A stretch of 64,000 nt of DNA. It comes from Pegoplata infirma. Lineage: Eukaryota > Arthropoda > Insecta > Diptera > Anthomyiidae. Position 1 is the stretch's first letter. Every line of letters starts with the position of its first letter. The stretch spans positions 146,950,275-147,014,274 of the forward strand of contig OY992537.1 in assembly GCA_963921195.1 (NCBI GenBank), written 5' to 3'. A model generated the notes under the pieces. The model was not told the origin of the DNA, did no database searches, and saw only the letters and a list, made by a program, of their open reading frames with translations. The position numbers and the translations under genes were made by a program. Below are positions 32,973 to 44,602 of the stretch, in pieces.

Positions 32973-34545
32973 CGGCGTCCAGCTGCTTTTTTTATAGCGT
33001 TTCTAAAAAAGTCAATTTTTCTGCAATATTTATAACTCTCAAGAAAATGCTTATAATATTCAGGATCTTCTGCACATATTTTTGCAACAAATACCTCTAC
33101 AGTATTTTCTATAATTGTTATATCACATATTTTTCTTTTCCCGCAACTCTAGAAGCACAAAAAGGATTTAATTCGAACATTCTAAAAAAACTACACATTA
33201 AAAGTAATTCGACATAGCTGGGCTTTACTGTAATGCTCAGAAAAGCTTTTTATATCACACTGAAAAAAAAAGCTTCGTGAAAATAATGAAAATTGACATA
33301 AACTTGATGAAAAATGACTCACGTTTTCAACCGAAGACAGGTTTCATTTGATTTATGAAACTGGTTTCATTAAAGTTCCCTTCAATGAAAAGTTACATAT
33401 TAATAATGAAAATATTCGTAAAACTTGTTTGAAACGTTTAATGAAGTTTTTCATTAAATATATGAAATTATTCACTGGTTAAATGTAGAATAGTAGTTGG
33501 TAATGTGCTTATGATATTTGCTTTTTTCAAGAAACTAGTTGCTAACTTTAATAGTTTTTCTATGGGAATTACGATAAGTTCAAAATTTTTGTAGAAGTTA
33601 TCGAAATTTTCATAGAAAACCCCTACTAAAGTTAGGAACTTGTTACTTGAAAAAATCAAGTATCATACACTAGGGTGGGGCGATTTGAACATCTTAATGG
33701 GCGCTTCGCGTTTCTGATTCTTGGGATTGTACTGAGCAAAAAAGTCAACTAGACCATACGTCTACGGTGAAAATCGAGCCTCCCGATTTTGACTTGAAGT
33801 TTTTTCTCAGACTTTATTTCTTTGGAAAATTTGCAAATTTTCTTGGGCTCATATTTCTTAAGCTATTTGAAATTTTGACTTATTTTCAAAAGTAAAGTTG
33901 TAGCTATTGTCCCGGGCTACAATTTCTCTGAACATATGACTTAGAAAAAACTTCGTTTTCATGGTCAAAAAGTCGAAAATGTAGAAAATTCACCACTTTT
34001 TGTAATTTTTTTTTTATATTTTGGCCTATAACAGGCAAACCATTGAGATTTTCGATCCAATACTAAGACAAAAATTGTAGCCAAGACAATAGTTAAGAAC
34101 TCTCTAGTACATTGCAAAAGCATTAGAACGCTCCTTCAGGCAGTTTTGGCCTTGTGAAAGTGCAAATTTTTTGTGAAAATATTGATAAATTACCATTTTC
34201 AGTTGTTCATAGCGCAAAATCATAAAAATGTTCTATTTCTTATTTTTTCCACTTTTTTTTATCCAAAAATATAATGTTTTTTTTTTGTTTTGTTCAATAT
34301 TTATTTTGAAAATTCATTTAAAGTACAAAGTAATTGTATTGGTATTTTAAAATGCGTATTTAATTTTATGTGTATTTGATACTGTGATCGTCAGGGCATT
34401 GCGTGTATGGCAATACCGGAAAAAAAGTTTTCTACGTTTATTCAGATGGCAGCACTTGCTAGTAAGACCTTATTAGCACACTAAATTTTAGAACCTCTAT
34501 AACTAAATTTTGCGTGGAAAATTTCCAAATTTTATTTTATGTATA

Positions 34546-35106
34546 CACTCAGAAAATTATGTAAGTTACTACACATTAGTTGTTTGTATATTTTACAGTA
34601 GTTAGTTGTTTTCAACTACGAAGTCAGTTATTTTTGTATGAAAAATATCAAACAACTATTTCTGTTAGTTATTTTAAGTCGTTTTTTTTAATAACTAACC
34701 AAAACGTACTGTAATGTAGTAACAGTTATTTAAAGTAGTTGATTTTATTTATTTTATCTCTGAAAAATTTGCAAAGTTTTTTCCAAAAAAAAAAAATCCT
34801 TTTTTTATTTTTCACAACTTAAAAAAAAAACTTGGAAAAAATTTGGTCACAATATTTTTTTTTGAAAATTTAAAAAAAAAAAAAAAAATTTAATTTGTTT
34901 ATTTTATTTTTACTACATATGTATTAGTTGTTTTGACTACAAATGTTAGTAATTTTTACTTCATAAGTCAGTTGTTTTTTGTCAGTTAAAATAACTAACA
35001 ATGTTAGTTGATTTAACTAAAAAAGTAGTTGACCCCAAAACAACTTACAAAGTAGTTATTTTAACTGACATTTTCAGTTGATTTTACTAACATAATTTTT
35101 TGAGTG
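34546..35106. mobile_element. TA-flanked MITE, CACTCAGAAAATTATG type
   Basis: The 561-bp element has ends CACTCAGAAAATTATGTAAG and ATAATTTTTTGAGTG, TA duplicated, and an interior dominated by TTAGTTG/CAACTAA words. Related at its ends to 11240-12056. Confidence 0.85.
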
Positions 35107-36607
35107 TATGTAAGATATTGGATATTTCTTACGAGTGTACTGATCATTTCATAGTTATATGAGCAGTATTTGCTGAGTTATTTGAGCCTTCACTAAGTCT
35201 TAGTAACACCTCAAGAATATTAGTAATATTCTTGAGCTGATATTAAAGACTGGCGCTCTCTAGGAGCCAGTAGAAGAACTAAATTTGTTTTATCTCTATA
35301 TTATAAAGTCTCTGGCAGTGGCGTATACAGGGGGGGGGGGCCCGGGCCCCCGAAATGATTGCACAAATTTCAGGATTTGGTATCAAATAACAAGTACAAT
35401 ATTAAAAATCTTCTTTAAAAAATAGAAAAACATTTAAGAATTTAAAATTTTTTGAAGAAAACTGTTTTGAAACTGAAAATTTTCCTGTTAAAAAAATCTC
35501 AAAATCTGAAAATTTTTTCTTAGAATTTGAAATTCTTCAACTTAAGATTCTAATAGAAAAATTTGTTAGCACCTTAAGTTTTATGGACACAAAAAATGGA
35601 CCTTATTGTAAGTAAAATGTAGTCAAATCTTAAAACGCGACTTTGTCTTTTAAAAAAATCTCTCTATTTCTTAAAAAAAATTTTTTTCTCAAAATCTAAG
35701 ACTTTTTTATAGGAATAATGCCTTAAAATACACCGCTCAACAAATCGAAGGTTTTTGACTCCGGTTTGAATACAAAATTTTTAAAGATTTTGACTCGCTG
35801 ATTCCAAATCGGAGCTCCAAATTTTTCCATCACGTCTAGAATTTTCATTATTCGCGGTTGAAAATGCGAAAAAACGCGATTTCTGCATTTTTTGAAAGCC
35901 TGCACAGCAGCCACTGGGTGGAATAAAAATCTGGTATAAAGAGTTAGAGTAGAACTGAACTATGATCTAAAATATATGATCAAAGAAGTTGTTGCACTAT
36001 TATTGGCCAAACATGTATTTTAAAAAAGCACTGTGAAAAAAATTAGAAAAAGCACCATTTTTAAAAGGCTCTAAAACAAAAACCAGATGATCAATCTTTG
36101 CTGTGATGAGCTCAAAATTTAGGCAAAAGTTCATTCTTTCTTATAGACTTTTAAACCCATTAAAGATATCTTCCGGTTTGTACGAAAAATAACACATAAA
36201 ACTTAAATTTGTAAAATATTTATTTTTTTAGTTTTTCTTTGAAAAATTAAAAAAAAAACTAAGGTATCTATCTACCTTATCTTTTTTACAAAAATGATAA
36301 TTTTAACAGAGTCATTTTAAAACGCAATTGTAACCCAACCAAACGCAATAATTAGAAAAAAAATGTTTTCTATGTTGGAGACCAAAGACAAATTATACTT
36401 TTGCGCTTTATACCAGATTTGTATTCCACTCAATGGCTGCTGTGCAGGCTTTCAAATAATGCAAAAATCGTAATTTTTCGCATTTTCAACCATGAATAAC
36501 TAAAAATCTGGACGTGATGGAAAAATTTGGAGAACAGATTTGGAATCAGGAGATCAAAGTCTACTAAAATTGATCACCAGAATTCAAACCGGAAAATGAG
36601 CGGTGAT

Positions 36608-38658
36608 TAGTGTTTGGGGTCCGGGAATTCCCGGGTCGGATTTCCCGGGAATTCCCGGGAAAAGACTGACGGGAATTCCCGGGAATTTTTTTGATTTTTC
36701 CCGGGAAATCCGGGAATTTTATATAATTAACCATTTTACATAAAAAAATGTTTATTTTAATTAAATTTTTAATATTTTTTTTTTACATACAGGTATAACT
36801 ACACGCAAAAAAAAAATCTGTGTAAGATTGAGCAATCCTACTTGGTAAAACTTTTTTCATACCAAAAAAAAATTTTTACCAAATTTTTGCTAATATTATG
36901 CTTGTCGATGTTAAAGTAACATAATTCATTTTTTATGTAAAATAACCAAGTAGCTTGCACAATAACGCAAATTACCTGCACAAAAATTTATCGAAAGAAA
37001 ACAACAAAAAAACAAAACAAATACAGACCGCCATTTTCATTTTGTATTTTTGTGTGCGTGCGTTGTTCGTTTATTTTTTGTGTTATAAAAACGTAAAAAG
37101 GAAATTGATATATAAAATAAAAATAAATTAATACATAAATAAAAATAAATAATTAGTTTTCTAAAAGATAAATAAATGTAAGATAAAAGAATGTTAAAGT
37201 TAATTTTGCTTTCATCACTTAAAACACCATTCAATAAGAAAAACCAATGGAGTCCCAGACGTATATTTCGATGAATAACAAATGGAATGATAAAGTGAGT
37301 ATACCCGCATTCCGAAGACACCAATAAGGTTTAATAGATTTTTAGTTAAAAATTAGTGTTTGGTAATAATTTTATATTTTGACAGGGTACTGCTAAATAA
37401 ATTTTTGAAGCTATGGAGAATCCTTCACTACAATAAAGAGCGTGGACACCAATCCTGCCTTTAGTTATAAAATTAAAACTTAAAAACCCAAAGCCAAGGG
37501 AGTCCATACCTGTTTTGATGAGTTACAAATGGAATGACAAAGTAAGTGTTCCTCCTTACCAAGAGACCAATGGGGTTAACCAATTTTTTAAATTAAAAAT
37601 TTATGTTTTGTAATAATTTTCTATTTTTACAGGATGCTTTTAAATAAATTCGTGAAGCTATAGCGGATCCTTTACTTCAAGAAGAAGCGTAGGCAGCAGT
37701 CACTCGAGAAAATTGTACAAAAAGGGTCAGTTGGTCGGTGGTAAATTAAATCCTACACAACATTTATTATATTAATATGGATTTATTCTGTGAAAATTTT
37801 AAATTCAACAAATATACAAATTTTTACAAAAATTTATTGAAAATTTATTTTAGCATAAATGTGGTAATTTTTAGCATTATTTTTAGTCAGCTTTTCAAAT
37901 AATTTTGGTATATTTCACCATATTTTTTTTGGTATATTTTACCAAGTTTTTCCTTAAATAGCATTAGCATTTTTTCAAAATTTTTTACATAAGTGTTTTG
38001 GCTAAATTACGAAAACTACTTCGTCGGTTGTAGTTTTAGCATATTTTTGGTAAAATTATGCCAGATTTTTGCTCACTCCGACACAAGTTTTTTTTTGCGT
38101 GTACATTTCCTATTTTTTGTATTTTTCCTATTTGGAAGAACAGTGCAAATATATATTCATAGGAAAAGTGACCAAGTGTAAAAAGTATGGCAATATCATG
38201 AAAAAAATTAAAAAGTCAAAAAATATACGTCGGGTAATGATAATTTTGTTAAGACTGTCAAGAAATACAAAAATTTTGAACCTAGAATTTACATTTCCAA
38301 AACAAATATTAAAAATGCTGCCAACTATATTAGTTCTTGCACGAATAACGCAATTTTAAATTTTTTGAGATTTTTAGCTATTTTTTGCGATTTTTTGGGG
38401 AAAAAAGCTGCAATATTTTTTTTGTTTTTTTTTAATGTATATCAGGATTTTTAACTTTTATTTTTTGATTTTTTATGTTTTAATTAATTCTTTATCTGTA
38501 ATAAAACAGTTTTTAATAAAAAGTTGGTAAAATTTTAATGCTTTTTATGATTTATATTAATAAAGAAAATTTCCGGGGATTCCCGGGAATCCCGTGAAAT
38601 AAATTATTTTTTTCCCGTTTCCCGGGAAATTGAAAAGTCCGGGAATTCCCAAACACTA
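36608..38658. mobile_element. hAT-like element, TAGTGTTTGGG ends, rich in GGGAATTCCC
   Basis: The ends TAGTGTTTGGGGTCCGGGAA and TTCCCAAACACTA are flanked by perfect 8-bp duplications GCGGTGAT (36600-36607, 38659-38666). Both termini repeat CCCGGGAATTCCCGGG words. Without the MITE at 36802-38101 it is about 0.75 kb. Non-autonomous. Confidence 0.88.
36802..38101. mobile_element. TA-flanked MITE, CACGCAAAAAAAA ends
   Basis: The 1300-bp element has ends CACGCAAAAAAAAAATCTG and TTTTTTTTTGCGTG, TA on both sides. The terminal regions repeat TTGGTAAAATTTTACC-like words. Short open frames in the middle have no recognisable product. Two ~115-bp segments around 37200-37330 and 37490-37620 are diverged copies of each other. 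Confidence 0.82.
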
Positions 38659-38679
38659 GCGGTGATATTAGCCTTTTTC

Positions 38680-39740
38680 ACAGAATCTTAGACTTTTTCT
38701 ATATGAAAAATGTTTCGGAATCTGAGAACTTTCTATAGGAATAATGTTTCTGAATCTGAAAAATGTCTCAAAATTTAAGATTTTTTCTGTAAAAAATTCT
38801 TAGAATCTGAAGCTTTTCTATATGAAAAATGTTTTAGAATCTGAGAACTTTCTATAGGAATAATGTCTCTAAATCTGAGAATTTTTCTTACAATCTAGAA
38901 AAATGTCTCAGAGACACAAGCTGAGACTTTTTGTATAGAAAAAATGCTCAAAATCTGGGAGTTTTTCTATTGTAAAAATCTCTTTTTCTATAAGAATAAT
39001 GTCTCTGAATCTGAGTATTTTTCTATGGAAAAAATATTTCAGAATCAGAGACTTTTTTTAGGAAAAATGTCTCAGAATCTGAGGCTTTTTCTATATGAAA
39101 AATGTTTCAGAATCTGACAATTTCCTATAGGCAAAATGTCTCAGAATTTGAGACTTGATCTATAGAAAAGTGTTTAAGCATCTGAGACTTTTTCGATAGG
39201 AAAAATGTCTGAGAATCTGAGACATTTTCTATAGGAAAAATGTCGAAGAATCTTAAACTTTTTCTGTAAGAAACATGTCGAAGAATGTGACACTTTTTCC
39301 ATAAGAATCTTACTTTTTCTATAGGAAAATTTTCTCAGAATCCGAGAGTTTTTCTTTGTCAAAAATGTTTTAGAATCTAAGACTTTTTATACTGTTTCTT
39401 TTTAAAAGGTCCTCTGAATGTGAATCATTTTTCTTGTAGAAAAAGCGAAGATTTTCTCAGAATATAAAACTTTTTGTGTAGAATTTTTCAGAATCTGAGA
39501 AAAACTAGAAATATCACAGATTATGGGAAAATGTCTTACAACCGGAGTCTTTTCTTTTGAAAAAGTGTTTTATGAATATGTTTATAGAATCATTTTCAAA
39601 AGTGACTTTTTCGGAAAACCGTTTCCATTGAAAATATAATTTTGAGTCTTTGACTTTTTCTATAACAAAAACCATCTTAACTGGAAATTGTCATAGAATC
39701 TAAGACTTTTCTTTAAAAAAAAAATTCAGATTCTGAATCT
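38680..39740. repeat. ~40-bp minisatellite inside a hAT-like element
   Basis: About 25 diverged units built from TCTCAGAATCTGAGAC, TTTTTCTATAGG and AAAAATGT. TCAGAATCTGA is near-palindromic. A few units also occur on the left side (35450-35700), so the array belongs to the element at 35316-40003. Confidence 0.8.
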
Positions 39741-41997
39741 TGTATCAGCATCTGATACAATTCACACTTTAAAAAAAGGCTTAAGTCTTTAAAAAAAACT
39801 TTAAAATATAAAAAAAATTTAATTTTGTTCCCCCAACAGTTTAAAACTTACACAAAAATGAAGAATCTGATTGTGTTACATTCAGTTCAAGGAAAAGATC
39901 GAGAAAAATTCTAAAACACGTGCTGTTATGTAAATTTGCAAAAAAAGAAAATTGAAAAAAAATGTTGGGCCCCCAACGAAATAAAATCCTGGATACGCCC
40001 CTGGTCTCTGGTGATCGTTTACAATAAACTAACAAAAATGCGTTAAATGAACTTAAAACAATACAAGAATAAAAAATAAGAAATAAAATAAATAGAATAA
40101 AAATATGAAATAGAACATTTTTATGATTTTGCGCTATGAACAACTGAAAATGGTAATTTATCAATATTTTCACAAAAAATTTGCACTTTCACAAGGCCAA
40201 AACTACCTGAAGGAGCATTCCAATGCTTTTTCGATGTTTTAGAGAGTTCTTAACTATTGTCTTGGCTACAATTTTTGCCTTAGTATTGGATCGAAAATCG
40301 CAATGGTTTGGCTGTTATAGGCCAACATATTAAAAAAAAAATTACAAAAAGTGGTGAATTTTCTACATTTTCGACTTTTTGACCATGAAAACGAAGTTTT
40401 TTCTAAGTCATATTTTCAGAGAAATTGTAGCCCGAGACAAAAGCTACAACTTTACTTTTGAAAATAAGTCAAAATTTCAAATAGTTTACGAAATATGAGC
40501 ACAAGAAAATTTGCAAATTTTCCAAAAAAATAAAGTCTGAGAAAAAACTTCAAGTCAAAATCGGGAGGCTCGATTTTCACCGTAGACGTATGGTCTAGTT
40601 GACTTTTTTGCTCAGTACAATCCCAAGAATCAGAAACGCGAAGCGCCCATTAAGATTTTTTTCCTTCCTTACTAATCGCCCCACCCTAATCATACACCCA
40701 TAAGTGTCACTGAAATTTTATTTAATTGCACATTTTTTATAGTTTTCAATTAGTTTTCTCACACAAAGTTTAACTCTGAATTGCAGTCTATGAGGCACAG
40801 CAAAATAGAAAACACTAACACCCCACACGTTCTAGAATCAAAACAGAAAAAACCAAAATAAATTTTTAGTGGTACCGGCCAAGTCCATTTTAATATTTTT
40901 ATCATAAAAATATAAAACACGTATGTAAATCCTGTTAACCATCTATGGGATGGAGTTTGTAATTCCTACGACCGACCGAAGGCCGGTTAAGCAGAAGAAG
41001 ATTTTGTTGTTGATAATTTTTTTCTAAATTAAGTACCAACACATGCCAGGGGTCCCTGGACCGTAAGGATCTGGAGGGGCCCGGCTTTCATTAATTTTGC
41101 TTTTTTCTTTTGTAATTCTAGAACATAAAATGCATTTGTGCCTTAAATTATAACATATTATTAAAACCACAAAATAACAATAAAATATCGCGGATTTAAG
41201 TGAATATAAAGTTAATAACATTTCATTTTAAATATAATTTATAGTCTGACAAAATCACAAAAAAAATCACGATTTGCCATTTTTTTTATTTTTAGACTTC
41301 ACTCAATATTCACACACACACAGTTTTTTTATATCCTTAAAAAAAACACAAAATAATTTAAAAAAAAATATACATATTTTAGTAAAAAATATTTATTTAT
41401 CAATAACATTTCATTTTTAGTTTCGTTGTAAACACTTTAAAAACAAACACTAAATAAATTCGCTCTGATCAGATTTTTTTAACATTTTGCGCGTTTATAA
41501 TAATAAGAAGAAGAAGAACATTTTGTGCGTACAGAGTAAACAGACGCGACACTTCAGGTGTCAAAAAAAAACTTTATAAACAAAATTTAATGACATTTTT
41601 TTATGAAACTACGAAATCTTATGAAGCAAATTTTATGAAATTCGTTTCCAATATGTATGATATTACAATGAGCTTATGAATTCCTTCATTGGTTAAATGA
41701 AAACAAAATAATGAATCTGTTTCATTTATATCACGAAGGTTTATTTTTCAGTGCATTTTTAAATACTTCCTTTAAATTTAGTGCCCTAAAGTAGCAAAAA
41801 GTAATTAACTTTTTCCAGTTGTAGCGAAAAGTCCAATTAAGTTGAAGCTATTTTAGTGAAACCCACTGTATTTTCAAAAATATTGAAGCTACAATTTTTT
41901 AAAGCATTTTTTTGAAATCAGCGACCCCAAAAACATAAAATATCATGGTTAAATACTTTTGTCCACCTAGTTTTGGAATCGGAACCACAGTGCTCTG

Positions 41998-42912
41998 GAA
42001 TAAAAACTGTTTCTGTATGCCAATGCGAAAAAGCCAGCGTTTGTATTGGAATATTCCAAGATAGCTGTCAAAAAAGTAGTCAAAGTGAGAAAATAGTAAC
42101 AAAACAAAAAAAAAAACACGGAGCAATTCAAATTATTGTTTACTGTTAATTTAAAAAAAAAATAAATTAAATATACAAAAAATAAAATCATATATTGTTG
42201 ATGATAATGTATATTGTTGTATTAATAACAGCATTTTTGCATTTAGAGATTCTTTGATTTTTCTAAAATTTGTGAAAAAACATAATAAATTAGATATTTA
42301 TACAAACACAGAACAAGTAATTTATATTATTCTTACTATTTTTCTCCATTTGTTTAATTTATTATTATTTTTTTAATGTTTTTATTTATTTTTTGAAACT
42401 TCAAATACAAAACTTTTCGACGAATTACTTTACAGAAACAGGCTTTTCGCATCATTCCAATAAGTTTACAAGTTTCGCACAACAAAGTTACAGAAACAGT
42501 AAAATGCGAAAAGTCAGTTTTTGTGCCGATTTATAATGTTTTTGTTTCATTTCACATGTTTCATGCAAGAAATCTTTCGGTTCGAGAGTTACAGAAATCA
42601 GCTACTGGATTATCCAGACATAAATTTAGCAAACCACGCCAGCTATAATAATCAGATTTCTCAATTAACTTAAAATGCAGATTTCTCATATGGCTCAAAA
42701 TGCAGATTTTTTTGCTTGTTGTACAAAGGTGTCTTGTTGTACAAAGGTATTTGTTGAATTACAATATTGCGTGTATTTTTTAATTAAATTTTGAGTTAAT
42801 TCATAGTATTTCATACTAGTACATATATTATTATTAGGGATGAGATTTATACGAAAAACTTCTTAAAATGCAAAAATAACGCCGGACTTAAATATTAGGA
42901 TTTAAAACTTTA
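41998..42912. other. AT-rich stretch, nothing firmly recognised
   Basis: Recurring words TTACAGAAA, TTTCGCA and GCAGATTT suggest a decayed repeat, with weak inverted counterparts near 29300-29420. No credible gene. Confidence 0.45.
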
Positions 42913-42914
42913 TA

Positions 42915-43377
42915 CAGTCGAACTCGGTTATAACGAACTCGGTTATAACGAATTCTCGGTTAAAACGAACTACTTACTACTTAGCAACAATTTTCACACA
43001 AAATACTTCTTTTATAACGAACTCGGTTATAACGAATCCTCGGTTAAAACGAACTACTTATTATGGTCCCACGAACACAATTTCATGTATATTTACCTTT
43101 TTATAACGAACTCCCATAAATATTTTGAAATTTGCGGCAATTATGTTCACCAAACACAAATGGTTAGAAATTGTTGGTTAATATTATTATTTTTATCAAA
43201 TTTATTTATATTTTTAATGTTTTCTTCTCAATAAGTAGTTTACTTTCAAAAAAACGTCAAATTAAACAAAATTGGATTTTTTTTTTGAAATAAAACTAGG
43301 TTGATACAAAATATACCCCGCTTATAACGAACTATTTTTACTGGTCCCTCGGAGTTTGTTATAACCGGGTTTGACTG
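42915..43377. mobile_element. pogo/Tigger-like MITE
   Basis: The 463-bp element has TIRs CAGTCGAACTCGGTTATAAC / GTTATAACCGGGTTTGACTG with TA on both sides. Near the left end the words GAACTCGGTTATAACGAA and CTCGGTTAAAACGAACTACT are repeated. Ends of this form are typical of pogo-group Tc1/mariner MITEs. No ORF. Confidence 0.85.
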
Positions 43378-43419
43378 TATAAGCAAGATTTTTTTTTTAG
43401 AAATTTAGACAACCCGGGT

Positions 43420-44452
43420 GAAAATTACCATGTATAGTGACCAGGACAGATTCTTCTTCCAGGAACACTTAATGTCATTTGTTACAAAATTCTAATAATG
43501 AGGATCGGTTGATAAATGAAATATATCGGCGTGAAAATAACAAACAAAAAAAAAATATAACAAACAACTTCAACAAACAGCGAAAACTGTATTACCATCC
43601 AGATAATACATTGTTCGCAACATTTGTGGGATGCCAACTAATATTTTTACATAAAACTGGCATCCACGCAAACTCTTTAAAAAATAAAGTGGTAGCGCTC
43701 CGCAATGACAATTATTGTGAATATTTTCCAATTTATTTTGCAAAGAATTTTAACAAACAGTTTCCACCGTCATTTATTATTAATAAGAAACAATAATTTA
43801 TATTAATTAATGTAAACTAAAACATAAATTTGTTATAATAAAAAAAAATACTTTTTAAAATTCTGCCAAAGTGTTTTTTCTTAAGGTGTTACTATTCCTG
43901 TACAAAAACTAGAATCTCGAGGGAGTCACGGCAGTTTTTTCCTTCTGGAACACTTAATGTCATTTGTTACAAAAATGTAATGATAAGGATCGGTTGATAA
44001 ACGGATTATTAACATTTCTGCATCATTAGAATTTTCCCCTAGTGTTTTTCCTAAAAGTTCCCAGTACAAAAACTATTAACCCAAAGTGACCAGGACAGAT
44101 CTTTCCTCCAGGAACACTTAATGTCATTTGTTACAAAATTCTAATGATGGGGATCGGTTGATAAACAGATTATTAAGATTTCTACATTATTAGATTGTTC
44201 CCCTAGTGTTTTTTCTAAAAGTTTCCAGTACAAAAACTTTTAACCCACAGTGACCAGGACAGATTTTTCTTCCAGGAACACTTAATGTCACTTGTTACAA
44301 AAATCTAATGATGGGGATCGGTTGATATACGGACTATTAACATTTCTGCATCATTAGAAATTTCCCCTAGTGTTTTTCCTAAAAGTTTCCAGTACAAAAA
44401 CTATTGACCCAAAGTGACCAGGACAGATCTTTCTTCCAGGAACACTTAATGT
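43420..44452. repeat. 164-bp tandem repeat (satellite C), left block
   Basis: The phrase AACACTTAATGTCATTTGTT recurs every 164 bp (CACTTAAT at 43951, 44115, 44279, 44443). Units also share GTGACCAGGACAGATCTTTC, GATCGGTTGATAAACGGATT and CCCCTAGTGTTTTTCC. The first unit differs: 43500-43870 carries an unrelated coding-like insert. The array ends at the LINE and resumes at 63515. Confidence 0.9.
43479..43796 (+). other. Unrecognised 105-codon open frame at the edge of satellite C
   Basis: The frame runs out of the satellite phrase (LLQNSNNEDRLIN) into sequence found nowhere else in the window. The product would be Asn/Lys-rich with no family I recognise. A polypyrimidine run and TTCTTCTTCCAG just upstream would serve as a splice acceptor, so it could be an exon fragment; it could also be chance. 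I assign no function. Confidence 0.25.
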
Positions 44453-44602
44453 AGTTGCAGTAGTAGTAGGAATTCTTTATTAAATAATGTTTTTTCTTAA
44501 ATAACATTACATAAATCTTAAAAAGAATATACGGCTGTGACAGATGTCGTTAGCCGGAAAAGAGATTGACTCGATATAATTTAAAAAGTTTACATATTTT
44601 TC

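Larger units (their letters stand above)
35729..38670. mobile_element. Inverted-repeat element with CACCGCTCA / TGAGCGGTG ends
   Basis: 35729-35940 is mirrored by 36408-36606 plus a few bases after 38658 (phrases CAGCAGCCA, CACGTCTAGA, AATTTTTCCATCACGT). The small protein read on the minus strand at 35723-35914 has an inverted partner and is not a gene. The hAT-like element at 36608-38658 inserted in its last bases. Boundaries are approximate and no TSD was fixed. Confidence 0.55.
35316..40003. mobile_element. hAT-like element, CAGTGGCGTATACAGG ends
   Basis: TIRs CAGTGGCGTATACAGG / CCTGGATACGCCCCTG are flanked by perfect 8-bp duplications GTCTCTGG (35308-35315, 40004-40011). The left end contains a G10/C-rich run (35330-35350). 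It carries further insertions and a large minisatellite (38680-39740). No transposase seen. Confidence 0.85.
33671..40688. mobile_element. Long-TIR element with TAGGGTGGGGCGAT ends
   Basis: Inverted arms of about 560 bp (33671-34230 and 40130-40688) are flanked by perfect 9-bp duplications ATCATACAC (33662-33670, 40689-40697). A 9-bp TSD with long TIRs suggests Mutator-like or foldback mobilisation. The outer words resemble those of 1598-4421, though the TSD lengths seem to differ. The interior is occupied by nested elements; no transposase found. Confidence 0.82.
33258..41753. mobile_element. MITE with CACTGAAAAAAAAAGCTTCG ends, opened by a large insertion
   Basis: The left end CACTGAAAAAAAAAGCTTCG and right end CGAAGGTTTATTTTTCAGTG are inverted repeats flanked by CA on both sides. 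TGAAA/TTCAT words fill the terminal ~400 bp on the left and ~200 bp on the right. The central insertion 33671-40688 accounts for most of the span. Confidence 0.7.
29440..41992. mobile_element. Transib-like outer element (CACTGTG ends, CTCTG duplication)
   Basis: The left end CACTGTGGTTCCAAATCC and right end GGAATCGGAACCACAGTG are inverted repeats; the match extends through CTAGGTGGACAAAAG. They are flanked by perfect 5-bp duplications CTCTG (29435-29439, 41993-41997). CAC-type heptamer ends plus 5-bp TSD are the Transib signature. About 12.5 kb in span, almost all of it later insertions; the residual core (29440-29902, 30414-30455, 32978-33257, 41754-41992) shows no transposase. It is a non-autonomous or decayed element. 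Confidence 0.65.

Noticed and set aside
35723..35914. 63-codon minus-strand frame
   Set aside because: It lies in one arm of an inverted-repeat element and has a broken mirror copy at 36430-36590; not a gene.
37037..37324. 95-codon hydrophobic minus-strand frame
   Set aside because: AT-rich MITE interior; no family resemblance and the frame has no support beyond its length.
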